Shown: positions 11,831 through 22,600 of the stretch, one piece after another
Layout of the letters: every line of letters begins with the position of its first letter
How positions within the stretch are numbered: the stretch's first letter is position 1
The notes under the pieces: model-generated
Database searches by the model: none
What the model was told of the DNA's origin: nothing
Seen by the model: only the letters and a program-made list of their open reading frames with translations
NCBI GenBank assembly: GCA_025765595.1
Contig: JAIVFH010000010.1
Span: 124,001-188,000 of the forward strand
Direction: 5' to 3'
Source: Obelidium mucronatum
Lineage: Eukaryota > Chytridiomycota > Chytridiomycetes > Chytridiales > Chytriomycetaceae
DNA length: 64,000 bases
Position numbers and translations under genes: made by a program

Positions 11831-12704
11831 ATGTCATCACACTTGACAGGTTCCCAGAACCCCGACGGCAGTCTCTCAATGACACTCTACATTGACTCTG
11901 CATACCTGCAACAACAGCCATTCACACCGTCAACCAGTTTCTGCCTCATTTAATTTCGCTGGCGGCCACATTTGCAGCACTGCAATCCAAATTGACAGCT
12001 CGCCAACTGTTGCTTGCCCATCCACTTTCTCGAATGCCGTTTCGCCGTGCATTTCAGTCTCTTGCAATTCTGGTTCGCCAAGCTTGGTGGCGTATCGACC
12101 CAATATGTATTCTGTGGCTTCATTGTTCTCTGTTTGCCCGGCAAGCGTGCCGACCAACTGTGGTTATCATTCTGAAGCACACATGACGCTTACAATAACG
12201 GAAACTCTTTCGGCTTCTTCACAGCTTCCGGCTGTTGCTGATGTTGATAATGCAAATTCAGGACAACAACAACAACAGCCACAACAACAATCACCGTCTC
12301 TTTCCAATCCAGAAAACCCAACCTCATCTCCAGCATTCGGATCACTTGCAACAACAACAACAGCAGCAGCATCTCTTAGTAATACGAATATCATTACCAC
12401 AACCACCTCATTTGACCCTGAATTGTCAACGGCACCCTCATTACCATCCCCAACAGCACCTACAACTTCATCCCCACCCTTCGCCAACGCCGTCGGTGAT
12501 TCCAATAATGCATCACCACCGTTAAGCCAAGGCGCTCTCGCTGGATTCCTGGGCGTTGGGGCCGTCGTGCTTATCGCGGCGGCAACGGCTGCTGTTTTCT
12601 TGTTCCAGAAAAGGAGAGAACGAGTTCAACGACAACGAACAATCAGTCGGTTGTCTGCTTTATTAGCTGCGCCGGCTCCCAACACCGCCTCAAGCGCCGT
12701 ATGA
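11831..12704 (+). CDS. Tandem-array membrane protein, member 3 (truncated cytoplasmic tail)
   Basis: It starts MSSHLTGSQNPDGSLSMTLY, matching the family opening, and keeps the six cysteines. One extra base near 11930 shifts frame between the first strand region and ASFNFAGGHICS. The stalk is rich in Gln, Thr and Asn. A TM helix (GALAGFLGVGAVVLIAAATAAVFLF) followed by QKRRERVQRQR is present. The tail is only about 35 residues and the PGYYD motif is absent, so this copy has lost the tail or is a decoy-like truncation. It ends just upstream of the unrelated DUF1801 gene. Confidence 0.7.
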
Positions 12705-12891
12705 ACAACAGACCATGGCGCCGAAATCGCGTGAACAAAAAATGAATGTCCATACACTGTCGTTTTTTTTTTTTTTCATTCATTCATTCATTCTAATTAT
12801 ATAATTTTTTATAATAATCCTTCAAGAATTATTGATTGGTTTTAAAAGAACAATATATGAATATAAAATAACTATATAATAAATATTTTGG

Positions 12892-13485
12892 ATGACTGTG
12901 ATTGACGATCACTTACTCCCACTCCCCCAACACCAAAAAAGCGGCCTCCAACGCCTACGAGAACAGATAATTGCCATAGTTCCAAACGCTCAAGAATGTA
13001 TCAGTTACGGCCTTCCCTGCTTCAAAGTAGAGCAAACCCACACCGCCGGTGCCACTGGTGCCAAAAAGAAAAAGACTGCCACTGCTTTGAAAGCAGTATG
13101 TGGCTTCGCCGCGCTCACATCGAAAAAGAGTCAAAAGCCAGGCGCGCTGAGTCTCGCTTATTACCCGTTCTCGGGCCAGACGTTGGCAGCAGTGAAGGAT
13201 CATCTACAGGAACGAGGTCTTTTTAATGGAACGAAAAGTTCGTTGCATTTCAGTGCGGAGAAGGGGTTGCCTGATGATGTTGTGGCTTTGTTGATTGAAA
13301 CGCGGTTACGCGAGATTAACGGTGTCGATGGAGTTGAAGTGGTGGGGGAATCAGAGAATGATGGTCGATTGCCGCAGCCGAAAAAGCGAGGTCGATCTGC
13401 GGCTGGATCTTTGAGTGATTTCGAGGAAGGTGCTCCGGATGTGTGTGTAGTCAAGGGTAATAATAAAAGAAAGAGAAATTCGTGA
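12892..13485 (+). CDS. DUF1801 (YdhG-like) domain protein
   Basis: Intronless gene for 197 residues. The first 145 residues fit the DUF1801/YdhG fold: an N-terminal IREIIxxxVPxxxExxxYGxPxF-like stretch (REQIIAIVPNAQECISYGLP) then FAALTSKK, LSLAYYPF and a C-terminal helix ending LLIETRLREI. The basic tail (KKRGRSAAG, NKRKRN) looks like a nuclear-localisation signal. DUF1801 proteins are mainly bacterial and of unproved biochemical role; some are thought to bind small ligands or iron-related factors. It sits inside the tandem membrane-protein array in the same orientation and shares nothing with it, so a secondary insertion, possibly horizontally acquired, is plausible. Confidence 0.8.
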   Translation: MTVIDDHLLPLPQHQKSGLQRLREQIIAIVPNAQECISYGLPCFKVEQTHTAGATGAKKKKTATALKAVCGFAALTSKKSQKPGALSLAYYPFSGQTLAAVKDHLQERGLFNGTKSSLHFSAEKGLPDDVVALLIETRLREINGVDGVEVVGESENDGRLPQPKKRGRSAAGSLSDFEEGAPDVCVVKGNNKRKRNS

Positions 13486-13812
13486 TTCTGCTGTTTGTTT
13501 TTTCGATTCTTGTTGGAATGGGAATCCGAGGGTGGGGAGGCAGAATTTAAAAAGCTGATTAATCCAAAAATGATTAGGTCGAGTCAGGTTGGTGTTTCGA
13601 ATTTATTTTTAGGGTGTCACAAAAGTATGGATAATTAAACTGAATATCAAATAAATACAGATTAGAACACATTTATGCGCTCTTGTTTAATTGATTCATT
13701 CAACTCGTGAAAGGATTTGTCACGGCTGCGGTCTATTTGCACAAATGGAATTTCAAAGCGCACGAGCTTGTACTTTTTAATCAACTTATTTTTTCCAAGA
13801 CAGATCACCAAA
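13486..13812. other. Intergenic spacer in the array
   Basis: AT-rich 327-bp spacer between the DUF1801 gene and array member 4. No coding, RNA or repeat signal stands out. Confidence 0.4.
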
Positions 13813-15222
13813 ATGCCAACTCACCTGTCGATTGTGCAGAGTGCAGACTACACCATCCAAGCATCACTCTACTTGGACTCTTCATATCTCTCGAAAGAGC
13901 CATCATCAATAAGCTACTTTTCTACGTCGTTTGACGCGGCAGCTGTAGGGCATTTATGTACATCTTCGGGAACCCTTTCAGCACCCTCCGAGCCGTGCCC
14001 TGCGGTCATGCGAGTTCCAGTAGCTCAAAAGTGTGTTGTCATCAGCTGCCCGATACTGCAGGCGTCGTTCCTCAACTCTGACGTGTACACGATTGACGCA
14101 ACGGTCACGCTGTGTTCCGGAAGCAATACGCAGTGCGGCGCCCCGAACACGGTGTCCTCTGGACCCGTGTCTATTATCGGCGTGAGTGGCGGGAGTGTTC
14201 CGGCAGCAGTGCTGGCGCCAGTCTCACCTGTCTCGACGGCAGCCGCTGTGCCGAGCAACCCGCAGTCAGCGGCGTCTTCGGGCAGCGCCTCGATCCTCGT
14301 CCTCGTCCTCGTCCTCAGGCGCCGCCATCGGCATTGCCGTGGCCGCGCTGCTTGTTGTCGCCGCCGCTGGCGCCGTTGTTGCGCTGCGGCGGCGCGGCCA
14401 GGCGCGGCGGGCGGCGGCGCTGCAGCGACACCTGGAGTTGTACCCGCAGTACCCGCAGCTGGCGGTGCTCCACGCCGCGGACGCTCCCCCGCCGCTGCCG
14501 CCAAAGACGTCTTCACTCGCTTCTTCACTCGAGCCGCAACAGCCACAATCGCAAACAAAAGAACGCGCGCCGGCGTCGCCTTCTCCGCTGGCGTCGCAGT
14601 CTCCTTTCCAACGGCTGCAAACTCGCTCGTCCGCTGCGAGCATCACGCTGCGCAACAACCAGCCGGCCCCGCCAGTGTCGCTGAGCGTGCTCGAACGGAC
14701 GCCAACTGCAGCTTCGTCTTTGTCTTCCTCGGAATCGATTCGGTCAAAGAAATCTGTCCAGAGCATTAATCAACGCGCTGTTGCTGAGGGGTCTTTGGTT
14801 TCATTGCAAATTGATCAGACTGCTTTCGACTGACTTGCATCCCGTCTATTTGAATACCGCGGCGCCGCCTCAACCAATGGCGCCAGAGATGTACAGTCTC
14901 GCACAGCATCAGCAAATGCAATACCATCAGCAAGAACTTTATTCTCAACAACAGCAGCAACAATATGCGCAGTATCACGCCGCTTACCCGACAAGCTGGC
15001 TTCTCTCAGCAACCATATCCTCCTCCTGGTACGCATTTGATTGCATATATTTAATATTTTAGATTATATTCTAATTCTATTGTTTTGACAGCTAACTTTG
15101 GGCAACAAGGTGGACGTTCAACTCCTGTTTCTCAAAGCGGCGTGCCTCTGCAACAACTTCCAGCACATCAGCAACAACAATACGCGGGACATTTTAATCA
15201 AGTTTTTGGCAATAATTCTTGA
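13813..15222 (+). CDS. Tandem-array membrane protein, member 4 (divergent Gln-rich tail, frame-broken)
   Basis: It begins MPTHLSIVQSADYTIQASLY and keeps the cysteine order (LCTSS...PCPAV...KCVVISC...LCSGSNTQCG). The frame slips near 14290, just before the TM helix (GAAIGIAVAALLVVAAAGAVVAL, then RRRGQARR). It slips again near 14820 and 14985. The last exon starts after an intron from about 15028 to 15091 and ends GHFNQVFGNNS. The tail lacks PGYYD; instead it is Gln/Tyr-rich (YSQQQQQQYAQYHAAY). The 14.2-14.7 kb part is strongly GC-rich. Compared with members 1, 5, 6, 8 and 9 this one has diverged most in its cytoplasmic half. Confidence 0.65.
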
Positions 15223-15507
15223 TTCGTTCTTTGGGTCTTCCAGCTTTTGTTTTTGTTTTTCCCCCTTATCACCCTCACCAATAGATTCGTTGTCTCTTCT
15301 AAATCTCAACTCTCGTTTTGTTTGCAAATAAAGTAGTCTATATTATGATCAATATAATCAGCCATCAGAGATAAATTAGTCAAATCGCAAAGTTGCATAT
15401 TCGGGCTTGTCCGGGAAATCACAAGCTTATCAAAAATCATTGACGTTGTTTCAACCAAAAAAAATCTCTCTCTCGCGTTTACAACACATTACAAGACACT
15501 CCAACTG

Positions 15508-16755
15508 ATGGCTCTCGTCCAAGTCTCGCAAGGCGCCAACGGCGGTCCCATCTCAACATCTCTCATATTAAACAATTGGTACCTCCAACCCATTCCCTTG
15601 CAAGACGACACAATCTCGGTATCATTCCAATATCCTCAAGGAGGTGTAATCTGCTCTACAACCAGTCCTACGAAGCTTACAATCGCTTGTCCAAGTGGGA
15701 TGGCTGGAACAAAGTGTATGAGGGTGACTTGTCAAGGACCAGCGGCTAGCAGTGGTAGTTCTGGGATTGTTCGCGCGTTGTTCACATTGTGTCCGGCTGC
15801 TAATGTTGCTTGTGGGAGACACTATGCGATGGAAGTTTCTGGGACTGTTTCGTTGGTGAAGGCGGGGAATCCTGTCGCTCCTCTGCCGCCGCCTGGGCCA
15901 CCGTCGGTGCCGGGTCCGCCACAACCTGGTATTGATGATTCGGTGATTGTTGATGCTGGCGTCCCTCCTGTCGTTGCAGATTCCGCGGGTGATGGTAATA
16001 CCAACAACCAGAATCCAAACAACTCACAAGAGTCAGGCACAAACGTTGGCGGCATTGGTAATCCTCCTGCTATCACAAATTCTACTCATGACCAAAGTAC
16101 CGCCGCCGTGGTTGCCGCTGCGGCACCAGTTGTTCCTAGCGCTCCACCAAGTCCAACTTCTAGCGGCACCAGCGCGCTGGTTGCGTACGTCGGCGGCGCA
16201 GTCACAGTGTTTATCGCCGTTCTTTGCGCTGTCGCGTTTTTCGTGCAAAGGCATCGTCGCGAAAAGGCGGCGGCGACGGCGGAGAATTTTGCTGAATTCA
16301 GTTTGGAGTCGCGTCGATCGGCGCAGTCGCTGAACCACAAACCGCTTCCGTCGATCCGAGTGACACTAGAAGGAAAATACGATCCATCGCAAGTTGTCCC
16401 AGCAGCTATGGGGCAAACAAAGACGAAGAAGAAACATTGCTCGTTGGATGATGCCGTGTACTCTGGCACAAGTCGTAACTGGAGCGATGAGAGAAGAACT
16501 CTCGGGTCTTTGGAAAGAAACCCATCTTCGTTGAAATCCAAGAGTTCGGGGGTGACTTTGTCATCTGACCGATATAGATCAATTGGGGCAGTTGAACCGA
16601 ATAAGGGTGGCACTGCTAGAGGAAAGAAACCTTCAACTAGAACTTCCAATCAAGTTGTTGTGATTCACCCTGGTTACTATGATGAGAACGGTGCTTATCA
16701 TTACTCTACGGCGGAGCAAATGAAACGCCTTCAGTCAAAGCAACCAGTCTCTTAG
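15508..16755 (+). CDS. Tandem-array membrane protein, member 5 (intact)
   Basis: This is an intact single exon of 415 residues. Cysteines at 49, 61, 70, 75, 95 and 102 give the array consensus C-x11-C-x8-C-x4-C-x19-C-x6-C. The stalk is Pro-rich, then Asn/Ser-rich. The TM helix (about 224-246, VAYVGGAVTVFIAVLCAVAFFVQ) ends in RHRREK. The cytoplasmic tail holds two shared sub-motifs, GKYDPSQVVP and LGSLERNPSS, and ends VVVIHPGYYDENGAYHYSTAEQM. No signal peptide is visible before MALVQVSQG. This is one of the best reference copies for the family. Confidence 0.85.
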   Translation: MALVQVSQGANGGPISTSLILNNWYLQPIPLQDDTISVSFQYPQGGVICSTTSPTKLTIACPSGMAGTKCMRVTCQGPAASSGSSGIVRALFTLCPAANVACGRHYAMEVSGTVSLVKAGNPVAPLPPPGPPSVPGPPQPGIDDSVIVDAGVPPVVADSAGDGNTNNQNPNNSQESGTNVGGIGNPPAITNSTHDQSTAAVVAAAAPVVPSAPPSPTSSGTSALVAYVGGAVTVFIAVLCAVAFFVQRHRREKAAATAENFAEFSLESRRSAQSLNHKPLPSIRVTLEGKYDPSQVVPAAMGQTKTKKKHCSLDDAVYSGTSRNWSDERRTLGSLERNPSSLKSKSSGVTLSSDRYRSIGAVEPNKGGTARGKKPSTRTSNQVVVIHPGYYDENGAYHYSTAEQMKRLQSKQPVS

Positions 16756-16906
16756 GATCAGCCATTTGCTTCCCAATCCAAAAAGCGCTCGTCATATCAA
16801 AGAATTACATTTATAGAATAAATACGAATAGTTGTAACAAGTATATTCATTACGAATCAGAACTGCAAAATTTTACCAATTTCTTTTTTTTCGGCATTCA
16901 ATTCAC

Positions 16907-18300
16907 ATGTCAATCGTGCAAGTAACTCAAGCTCCGCGCGGTGGAGCAGTTACCAGCACTCTATACCTCACCAACTGGTACTTGGATGGCGTCTTACCAA
17001 CCGACAACACCATCGTTGTGTCGTTCCAATCATCCCAGGGGGTTCTATGCTCAACAACAGCCCCAGCAACGGCGGCAACACCGTGCCCCAGCGGCTTAAC
17101 CGGAAAAGCATGTGCCAAAGTAACTTGCAATGGCCCACCGCCGGCAACCGCCTCAAACGAGTTCATTATCGCCTTCATCAACCTCTGCCCATCCACCTCA
17201 CTTAAATGCGCAAGTAACTTTGCAACTGCCTTCTCACCCGTGGTTTCGCTGATACCACCAGCGCTTGTTGTTACTGCCCCAAAGACAACGGCCGAACCCG
17301 GAAAGGGTACTGATGCACCAGCAACAACAGCAGCGCCTCCTGTGGTTGTTGATGTTCCTGGACAACCCCCCGTTGAACCTGTAGACCCCAATGCTGGCAA
17401 CGCAAACAAAAGTCAGTCTGGAGGAAGCGGATCTGGAAACGGAGGGTCCGTTGGTGGGGTGGGGGCGGGATTAGGAGGCACAAGCCCAACTTCTCCCTCC
17501 TCCTCATCATCATCGAACTCTTCAAACCAGCCGGGCATTTCACCAAACGGAAACGTGCCTGCCATCCCAGGAAGCCAAGGACCGCTTTCTGGATCTCTGG
17601 GTGGGAACAATGTGACCGGCAGTAGTAGTAGCAACTCGGCTGCTTTAATTGGGGGTGGGCTTGTTGCCATCGTTGCCGTTTTCTGTGCAGTTGCGTTTCT
17701 CGTACAAAGCCGTAGACGTCGTCAACGTCGCGCGTCTTCGGGAGACCGGGATATCGATTTGACCCCCGACCTTCCATTCGGGAAACCCGTAAACTCTTTG
17801 GAAGATGGAGATAGCATCCCCCCACCGCCAGAGACGCCCCTCCCTCGTCTTCCAACAAACGCTTCCCTCTATGCTTCAGGCGAAAGCGTATGATTCGTCT
17901 GTTGCGCCAGCCGCGTTTAGGTCTTTGGACCGCGTGTATCCTGGACCTGTTGGAGCAGGCCCAATGGAGTGAGTCTCCTGCAAGTAGTTCTGGTAGCTCG
18001 AGCGGTACGAAGAGCTCGAATTCGTATGTGAGCTTTGAGGCTGTTCATCGCGGGGAGCCGACGCCTGTTTCGGGTCTCGCAGCTGTGACAGTGAATAGTG
18101 ACAAGAGTGCGCCTGTTTCTATGAATGCAGCATCTGCGATTACACAGGAGACGCCAGCTGCTGTGGTTGTTCATCCGGGGTACTATGATGAAGATGGAAA
18201 CTATCATTACTTTACGACTCAGCAAATGTTGCAACTTCAGGAGCAAATTGAGTTGCAAGGAGAAACAACGCTCTCAGTTGTAAGAGTGTTGCATGCGTGA
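16907..18300 (+). CDS. Tandem-array membrane protein, member 6 (two frame slips)
   Basis: The N-terminal part (from MSIVQVTQAPRGG) is intact, with cysteines at 48, 60, 69, 74, 94 and 101, identical in spacing to member 5. The TM helix (ALIGGGLVAIVAVFCAVAFLVQ) is followed by SRRRRQRR. The shared LPFGKPVNSLED motif follows. The frame then slips near 17875 (to read AKAYDSSVAPAAFRSLDR, the family KYDPSxxPPKFKSLDR block) and again near 17965. The last part ends VVVHPGYYDEDGNYHYFTTQQM and stops at 18300. Either two consensus errors or a recent pseudogene; conservation of the tail in a single downstream frame favours errors. Confidence 0.75.
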
Positions 18301-18616
18301 ATCTGTTTATCCACTCTCTTTTTACCTGTTTTTCCTTTTTTGTTTTTTTGTACATTATTATTTTGTTTGTTTAAAGGGGGGTGCTTTTTTTTCTTCCCCT
18401 TCTATACTCCTCTCTACAGTTCTCCCTATAAAGATGGTGTCGATGTATATGACAAAAAACCCATTTCATAGAAATAAAGCATAATTATCCATGGACGTTA
18501 GATTTTAGAAGTTTGATGTCTATTTAATCAATTCCTTGGCTGATGAAGCTTCTCAAGCCCTCCAAATCAATTTCTTTTCTTTTTTATATCTTTGTCCCAC
18601 AAAAACCGACGATAGG

Positions 18617-19021
18617 ATGGACGGATACCTTGCTCCGAGTATCCCAGGGTATTACACTTCCCATCTTCTATGGCTTTTGAATGATTAATAGCCTGCCGCA
18701 GGAGGCAATGGAGGTCCAATCTCCACAACTCTCTACCTTGACAATTACTATCTCGAGGGAATCTCAACCCAAAACACAATCACTGCAACCTTTCAGTTCT
18801 CTCAAGGAGTGATTTGCACGGCTGCCGCTTCAGCGCAACCGTCAGCGGCATGTCCACATGGTTTGGATGGTACCCACTGTGCCGTTTTTTTCTTGCACTG
18901 GATCTGCACCGCAATCTAGCACAACAGAAAGCATTCAAGCACAACTGACGGTTTGTCCGCCATCAAATCCGCAATGTGGTAAAGCAATGAGTACCGTTTC
19001 TTCTGGGTTTGTGGCTCTGAT
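18617..19021 (+). pseudogene. Array member 7, 5' half, cut by an insertion
   Basis: Exon 1 starts near 18617. An intron ending about 18699 sits at the same position as in member 8. The N-terminal domain follows (GGNGGPISTTLYLDNYYLEG...GVICTAA...ACPHGL...FSCTGSAP...LTVCPPSNPQCG). One extra T in a T-run near 18885 shifts frame before FSC. The coding match stops abruptly at SSGFVAL, where members 5 and 8 continue into the stalk. The next base opens a 23-bp sequence repeated in inverted orientation at 23563-23585, beyond which the rest of the gene resumes. Confidence 0.75.
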
Positions 19022-20656
19022 CATCGCAGAAATCTACCCAGCCGTCTTGGTGGCAATACTGAGTTTATAGTTGATGCAATACCGATGTCTGATCAAGCAT
19101 GGACCCAAGACCAATCAGGAGGGATGTGGGTGCAGCACCAAATGTCAGTGTCCAGTCTGAACATGCTAGGTGTTTGAGGCAGGGATGTGAGACAGAATTC
19201 TGGTTTAGAATGTCAACCCGTAACAAATGCTGTGCTGTTTAATTTTGTTCTCTCGGACCATCGGGCAAGTTCGATGACGTTGTCAGGTATCTGCCATTGG
19301 ATGAGAGTTCGGAAACAATGCCGATGTTAAACAGAGAGGCAATACATAGGGTGATTCAGGTGCCAGAATACTACAGACGTGAATCACCAATCTTTGGAGG
19401 GCATTGCTCGGTGGTGCTTTTTCTGGCAAGATATCCAATACCGGATCAACATTTGCAAAGTAGACAAAATGTTGTTTCAAAATAAAACTTGTTAAAAGTA
19501 TTTTAAGACAGTGAGTGCTCAGAACCAATCACAAACGCTCATTCAAGGTTTCCATGCAATGCTGTTAGGAAGCAGGTAGCGGTGCCAAGCCAAACAGATC
19601 AAAACTGCAAAGTTCCGTTACCGCATTTATATGCGGAAATAGTCTAACTGAACAACAAAATCCCGACACAATAAAACAATGTTAATTTGGTGGAGAAAAC
19701 CAACAACAGCCAACGGCAGGTCAAAGGACAGTTTCGGAATTCAAAATTTATTGTCAACAAATCATTCAAAAAAAAAACCAGAGCCCGACCAGCGATACAC
19801 TTGAGACCCATGGAATCAATGCCTGATGCACGTGTGCATCTGGTGTTGCAAATATGGGTTAGTGTACCATACTGGATTTTACAATCGGCAGAAACAAGGT
19901 CCTGTTCAGAGATCTATTTCCAAATGATTGCATAGTAAGGGAATAGATATGGGATTGCTAAATTAGAAACACTTACAGCATAATACAGATATTTTGTCGA
20001 TACAATGGCAAAGAAAGGAAATCAGCAACCTGATAAATAGACAAAAAATCAATACTATTATGATGCCATCGACAAAAAACAAGGGAGCAACCAAGGGGAC
20101 ACAATTGAGACCAACATGTAAAAGCTTTGAAATAAACAAACTGACACAGACGGAGCACTGCTCATAAATCACAAAAATTAGAAGGTATTCAGTTCAAAAG
20201 TGGATGGATAGTTTGTTGGGGAAGGAAACATCAACTCACCGTTTGAAACGTCAGGTAGACAGAGATCCACACACTTGCAACATTGCTGTCTGTATCAATT
20301 GATCAGCATTGTTAAAATTGAAGTGTTGGTCATAAATGGTCTTGAGAACGTACCACACTACGTAGATCAAAGTGCAATGGCAAATTGTTGAAATACTAAT
20401 AGCATCCTTTCAATGATCAAATAGTCAAATAGAGCAGCAGCGTCAGTTGAAAGAGCACTTACTTGTTGTGAGACACTCTTGTGTTTCAAATAGCATGCTT
20501 GTTGTTGTTAGTTTTGACAAAGAAAAAAACAACGTTTTCAAATTTCCACGTCGATTTAAATATTTCCAATTTTTATAAAATCAGATGTTTTTATTCAGAG
20601 CAAATTATGCAGCCAATGCTGGACTCCGCTTTTCTTTGTGATTCTTAGTGGCAGCA

Positions 20657-21332
20657 CATCAACGCTTCAGTCTCTGTCCCTGAATAAACTCTCCATCGTT
20701 AGGATCCAAATTGTCCTCATCCTTGGCGCGGTCTTCTGCTGTAATCAGCTGTTTGCGTTTGTTTGGATTGGTAGGAACAAACTTGTCCGTCAAGTTGGAA
20801 ACATTAAGATTGTCATGCAAGGGACACACAGGTTGCAAGCCAGAGTGATTTGAAGGCATATAGTGGCGCTGCAGGTAAATCACAAGCTGAATATCCTACT
20901 TAAAAAGAGTTACGCGTCTTGCATGAATGGCAAGGCGATATGCATCTTCCATTAGTGTGACAAGGTATGCTTCCGAAGCATGAGAAGCGCGTTCACTGCA
21001 AATCGAAGGCCAAAGTTGTTGCCAAACTGCTTGAAAGTAATCTGACAAATCTAATGAAGCATTGTTAGACCAGGAATGGTTCGCAGTAACAATAAAAAAC
21101 CCGCGGAACTTGCCAGACGCTCAAATGGCGCTCTTAAAATCAGCCGGCCATCCATTTTCTGGTATTTCTGAATTTCGCAAAGTGCACGAAATGGTCCTTG
21201 CTTGCCAACTAAAGCCAACTTTTTGGCATCTGGTTTAGAACTTCGACCGTTGCGGCATTTGATCGAGGTGTGCGATTGATTTGCTTGAGCGGCAGCAGTC
21301 AGTTTCTTGGGCGTGTGGCGCTTTCTGGGCAT
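20657..21332 (-). pseudogene. Histone H3-like gene (CenH3-like), decayed or strongly diverged
   Basis: Reading leftwards from MPRKRHTPKKLTAAAQ at 21332, a basic tail without the canonical H3 start leads to GPFRALCEIQKYQKMDGRL and ILRAPFERL, matching the H3 alphaN region (ALREIRRYQKS...PFQRL). A probable intron (about 21101-21051) follows. Then come GLRFAVNALLML, EAYLVTLMEDAYRLAIHARRVTLFK and DIQL, matching H3 alpha2, loop 2 and the VTIMPKDIQLA end. Two frame slips are required, and a TAG falls between VTLFK and DIQL. Loop 1 (KQFGNNFGLRF) appears longer than in H3, as in centromeric H3 variants. The frame continues beyond DIQL for about 65 unrelated residues to a stop at 20659. Homology to the H3 fold is seen; the CenH3 label is inference. 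Confidence 0.65.
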
Positions 21333-21398
21333 TGTTATTTTGAGAGCTTAATGTTAGTGAATACTGCTGTAAAGTAAACTCTCAGTAATGGTAAACCT

Positions 21399-21453
21399 CA
21401 GAACCCTTGCGTGGAGACGGCCTGCAAAGACCGCCTCCGGCGCGAGGGTTCTG
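21399..21453. repeat. 55-nt long imperfect GC-rich hairpin
   Basis: CAGAACCCT at 21399 pairs with AGGGTTCTG ending at 21453. The inner arms GGAGACGGCC and GACCGCCTCC also pair, leaving a 6-nt apex. The nearly continuous stem of about 21 bp lies between the H3-like gene and the divergent acidic-protein gene. Its role is unknown; it could be a structured RNA or a repeat end. Confidence 0.55.
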
Positions 21454-21853
21454 GGCGACCATCACACCGCAACAGGAGTCGAACCTGAAACTGAGCGCGG
21501 TGTTGTGACGGATTGACCGCAATCCCTTTGTTAGTGTTGCAAATAAATATAATGAGATGTAGGTTGGTGGTCTGATCCGTGCCGTGTGATGGTCGTGATG
21601 GGGTGGTGGTCGGGGAATGGGCGGTTCGTCGTGCCGCGTCCTGCCGTGCTAGACCTGTGTTGGACGGTTTAGCCAAGAGAAATTGTCTTTTAATCACTTT
21701 CTCATAGTATCCCCTTTTCTTGTTGATAAGAATAAATTGGCATTTTGATTTTGTTTTATCAACTCGAGTTTCAGGATATTATATAAAAACCAAGCAAAGT
21801 GTCATTTCTTAATAAGGCGGGAAATAAAAAAAAAAAGAAAAAAACAAGATAAA

Positions 21854-22424
21854 ATGAGTAATTTTCAGTTCCGTCTCGCAGCGGTCATTGTCAAATACGA
21901 AACGCCGCTTGAAGAAACTCTTGACGAAGAGGACTTGGATGCAGGGATCCCATTAAACCAGCTTGGAGCTGTGTCCGAGGTAGAACAGTGATATTTTGAA
22001 CCAACAATCTGACATGATGACAATTTAAATAGAACAGCGCAGATGAATACGATGAATATGAAAGTGAAGACGAGGTCTTGCATCCAGAGGAAGGCTTCGA
22101 CGACGAGGAAGATGTCCCTTTCAATGCAGACTGCCTGCGTAAAGAGTTTTGGAGTGCTCCAGGTGTGTTGTTTTAGTCCTAAACTCTCATCTCTTGTCGA
22201 AGGCAATGTCTTACTGCCAAAGGCGGTGTGTTACTGGGAAGACAGCTATTTTCTTTCATCAAGTCATCAAACAGCCTATGGCAGTGTTTCCTTTCTTTTG
22301 ACATGCTATATTTAACAAAATAATAGTTCTCAACAACAATGCCGACTCAGGTCTGCCTGTTTCTGCCGATATTCTGGATGTGAAAACGACCAGTGTCAAG
22401 ACCGGGAGAACTCTAAGGTATTAA
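21854..22424 (+). CDS. Small acidic protein of unknown function
   Basis: Exons 21854-21979, 22033-22162 and 22327-22424 join in phase to give 117 residues. The middle is extremely acidic (LDEEDLDAGIP, EYDEYESEDEVLHPEEGFDDEEDV). The C-terminal part is not acidic (SADILDVKTTSVKTGRTLRY). All introns are GT-AG. An alternative frame across 22340-22510 is Cys-rich and includes a CCHC-like CTHCCIPGHSTDDC, so the downstream structure is uncertain. Acidic stretches of this type occur in histone chaperones, and the gene is divergent from an H3-like gene 0.5 kb away, but a chaperone role is speculation. It is not recognised. Confidence 0.45.
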
Positions 22425-22600
22425 AGGAACGATCTTGCACGCACTGTTGCATTCCAGGACATTCTACTGATGATTGCATATTCTGGAATTGTAATGCAGT
22501 GGAATGTGAGTTATGCAACCGTCATTTTATTAATAAGCATTATTACATAAGAAAAAATAAACCTCGGTCAGCACCTACATTCCATTCCCATGGTTATCCA

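Noticed and set aside
21455..21540. Possible minus-strand tRNA (GGTTCGACTCC-like T arm)
   Set aside because: A T-loop-like segment is present, but no matching 5' acceptor strand, D arm or anticodon stem lies at the right distance.
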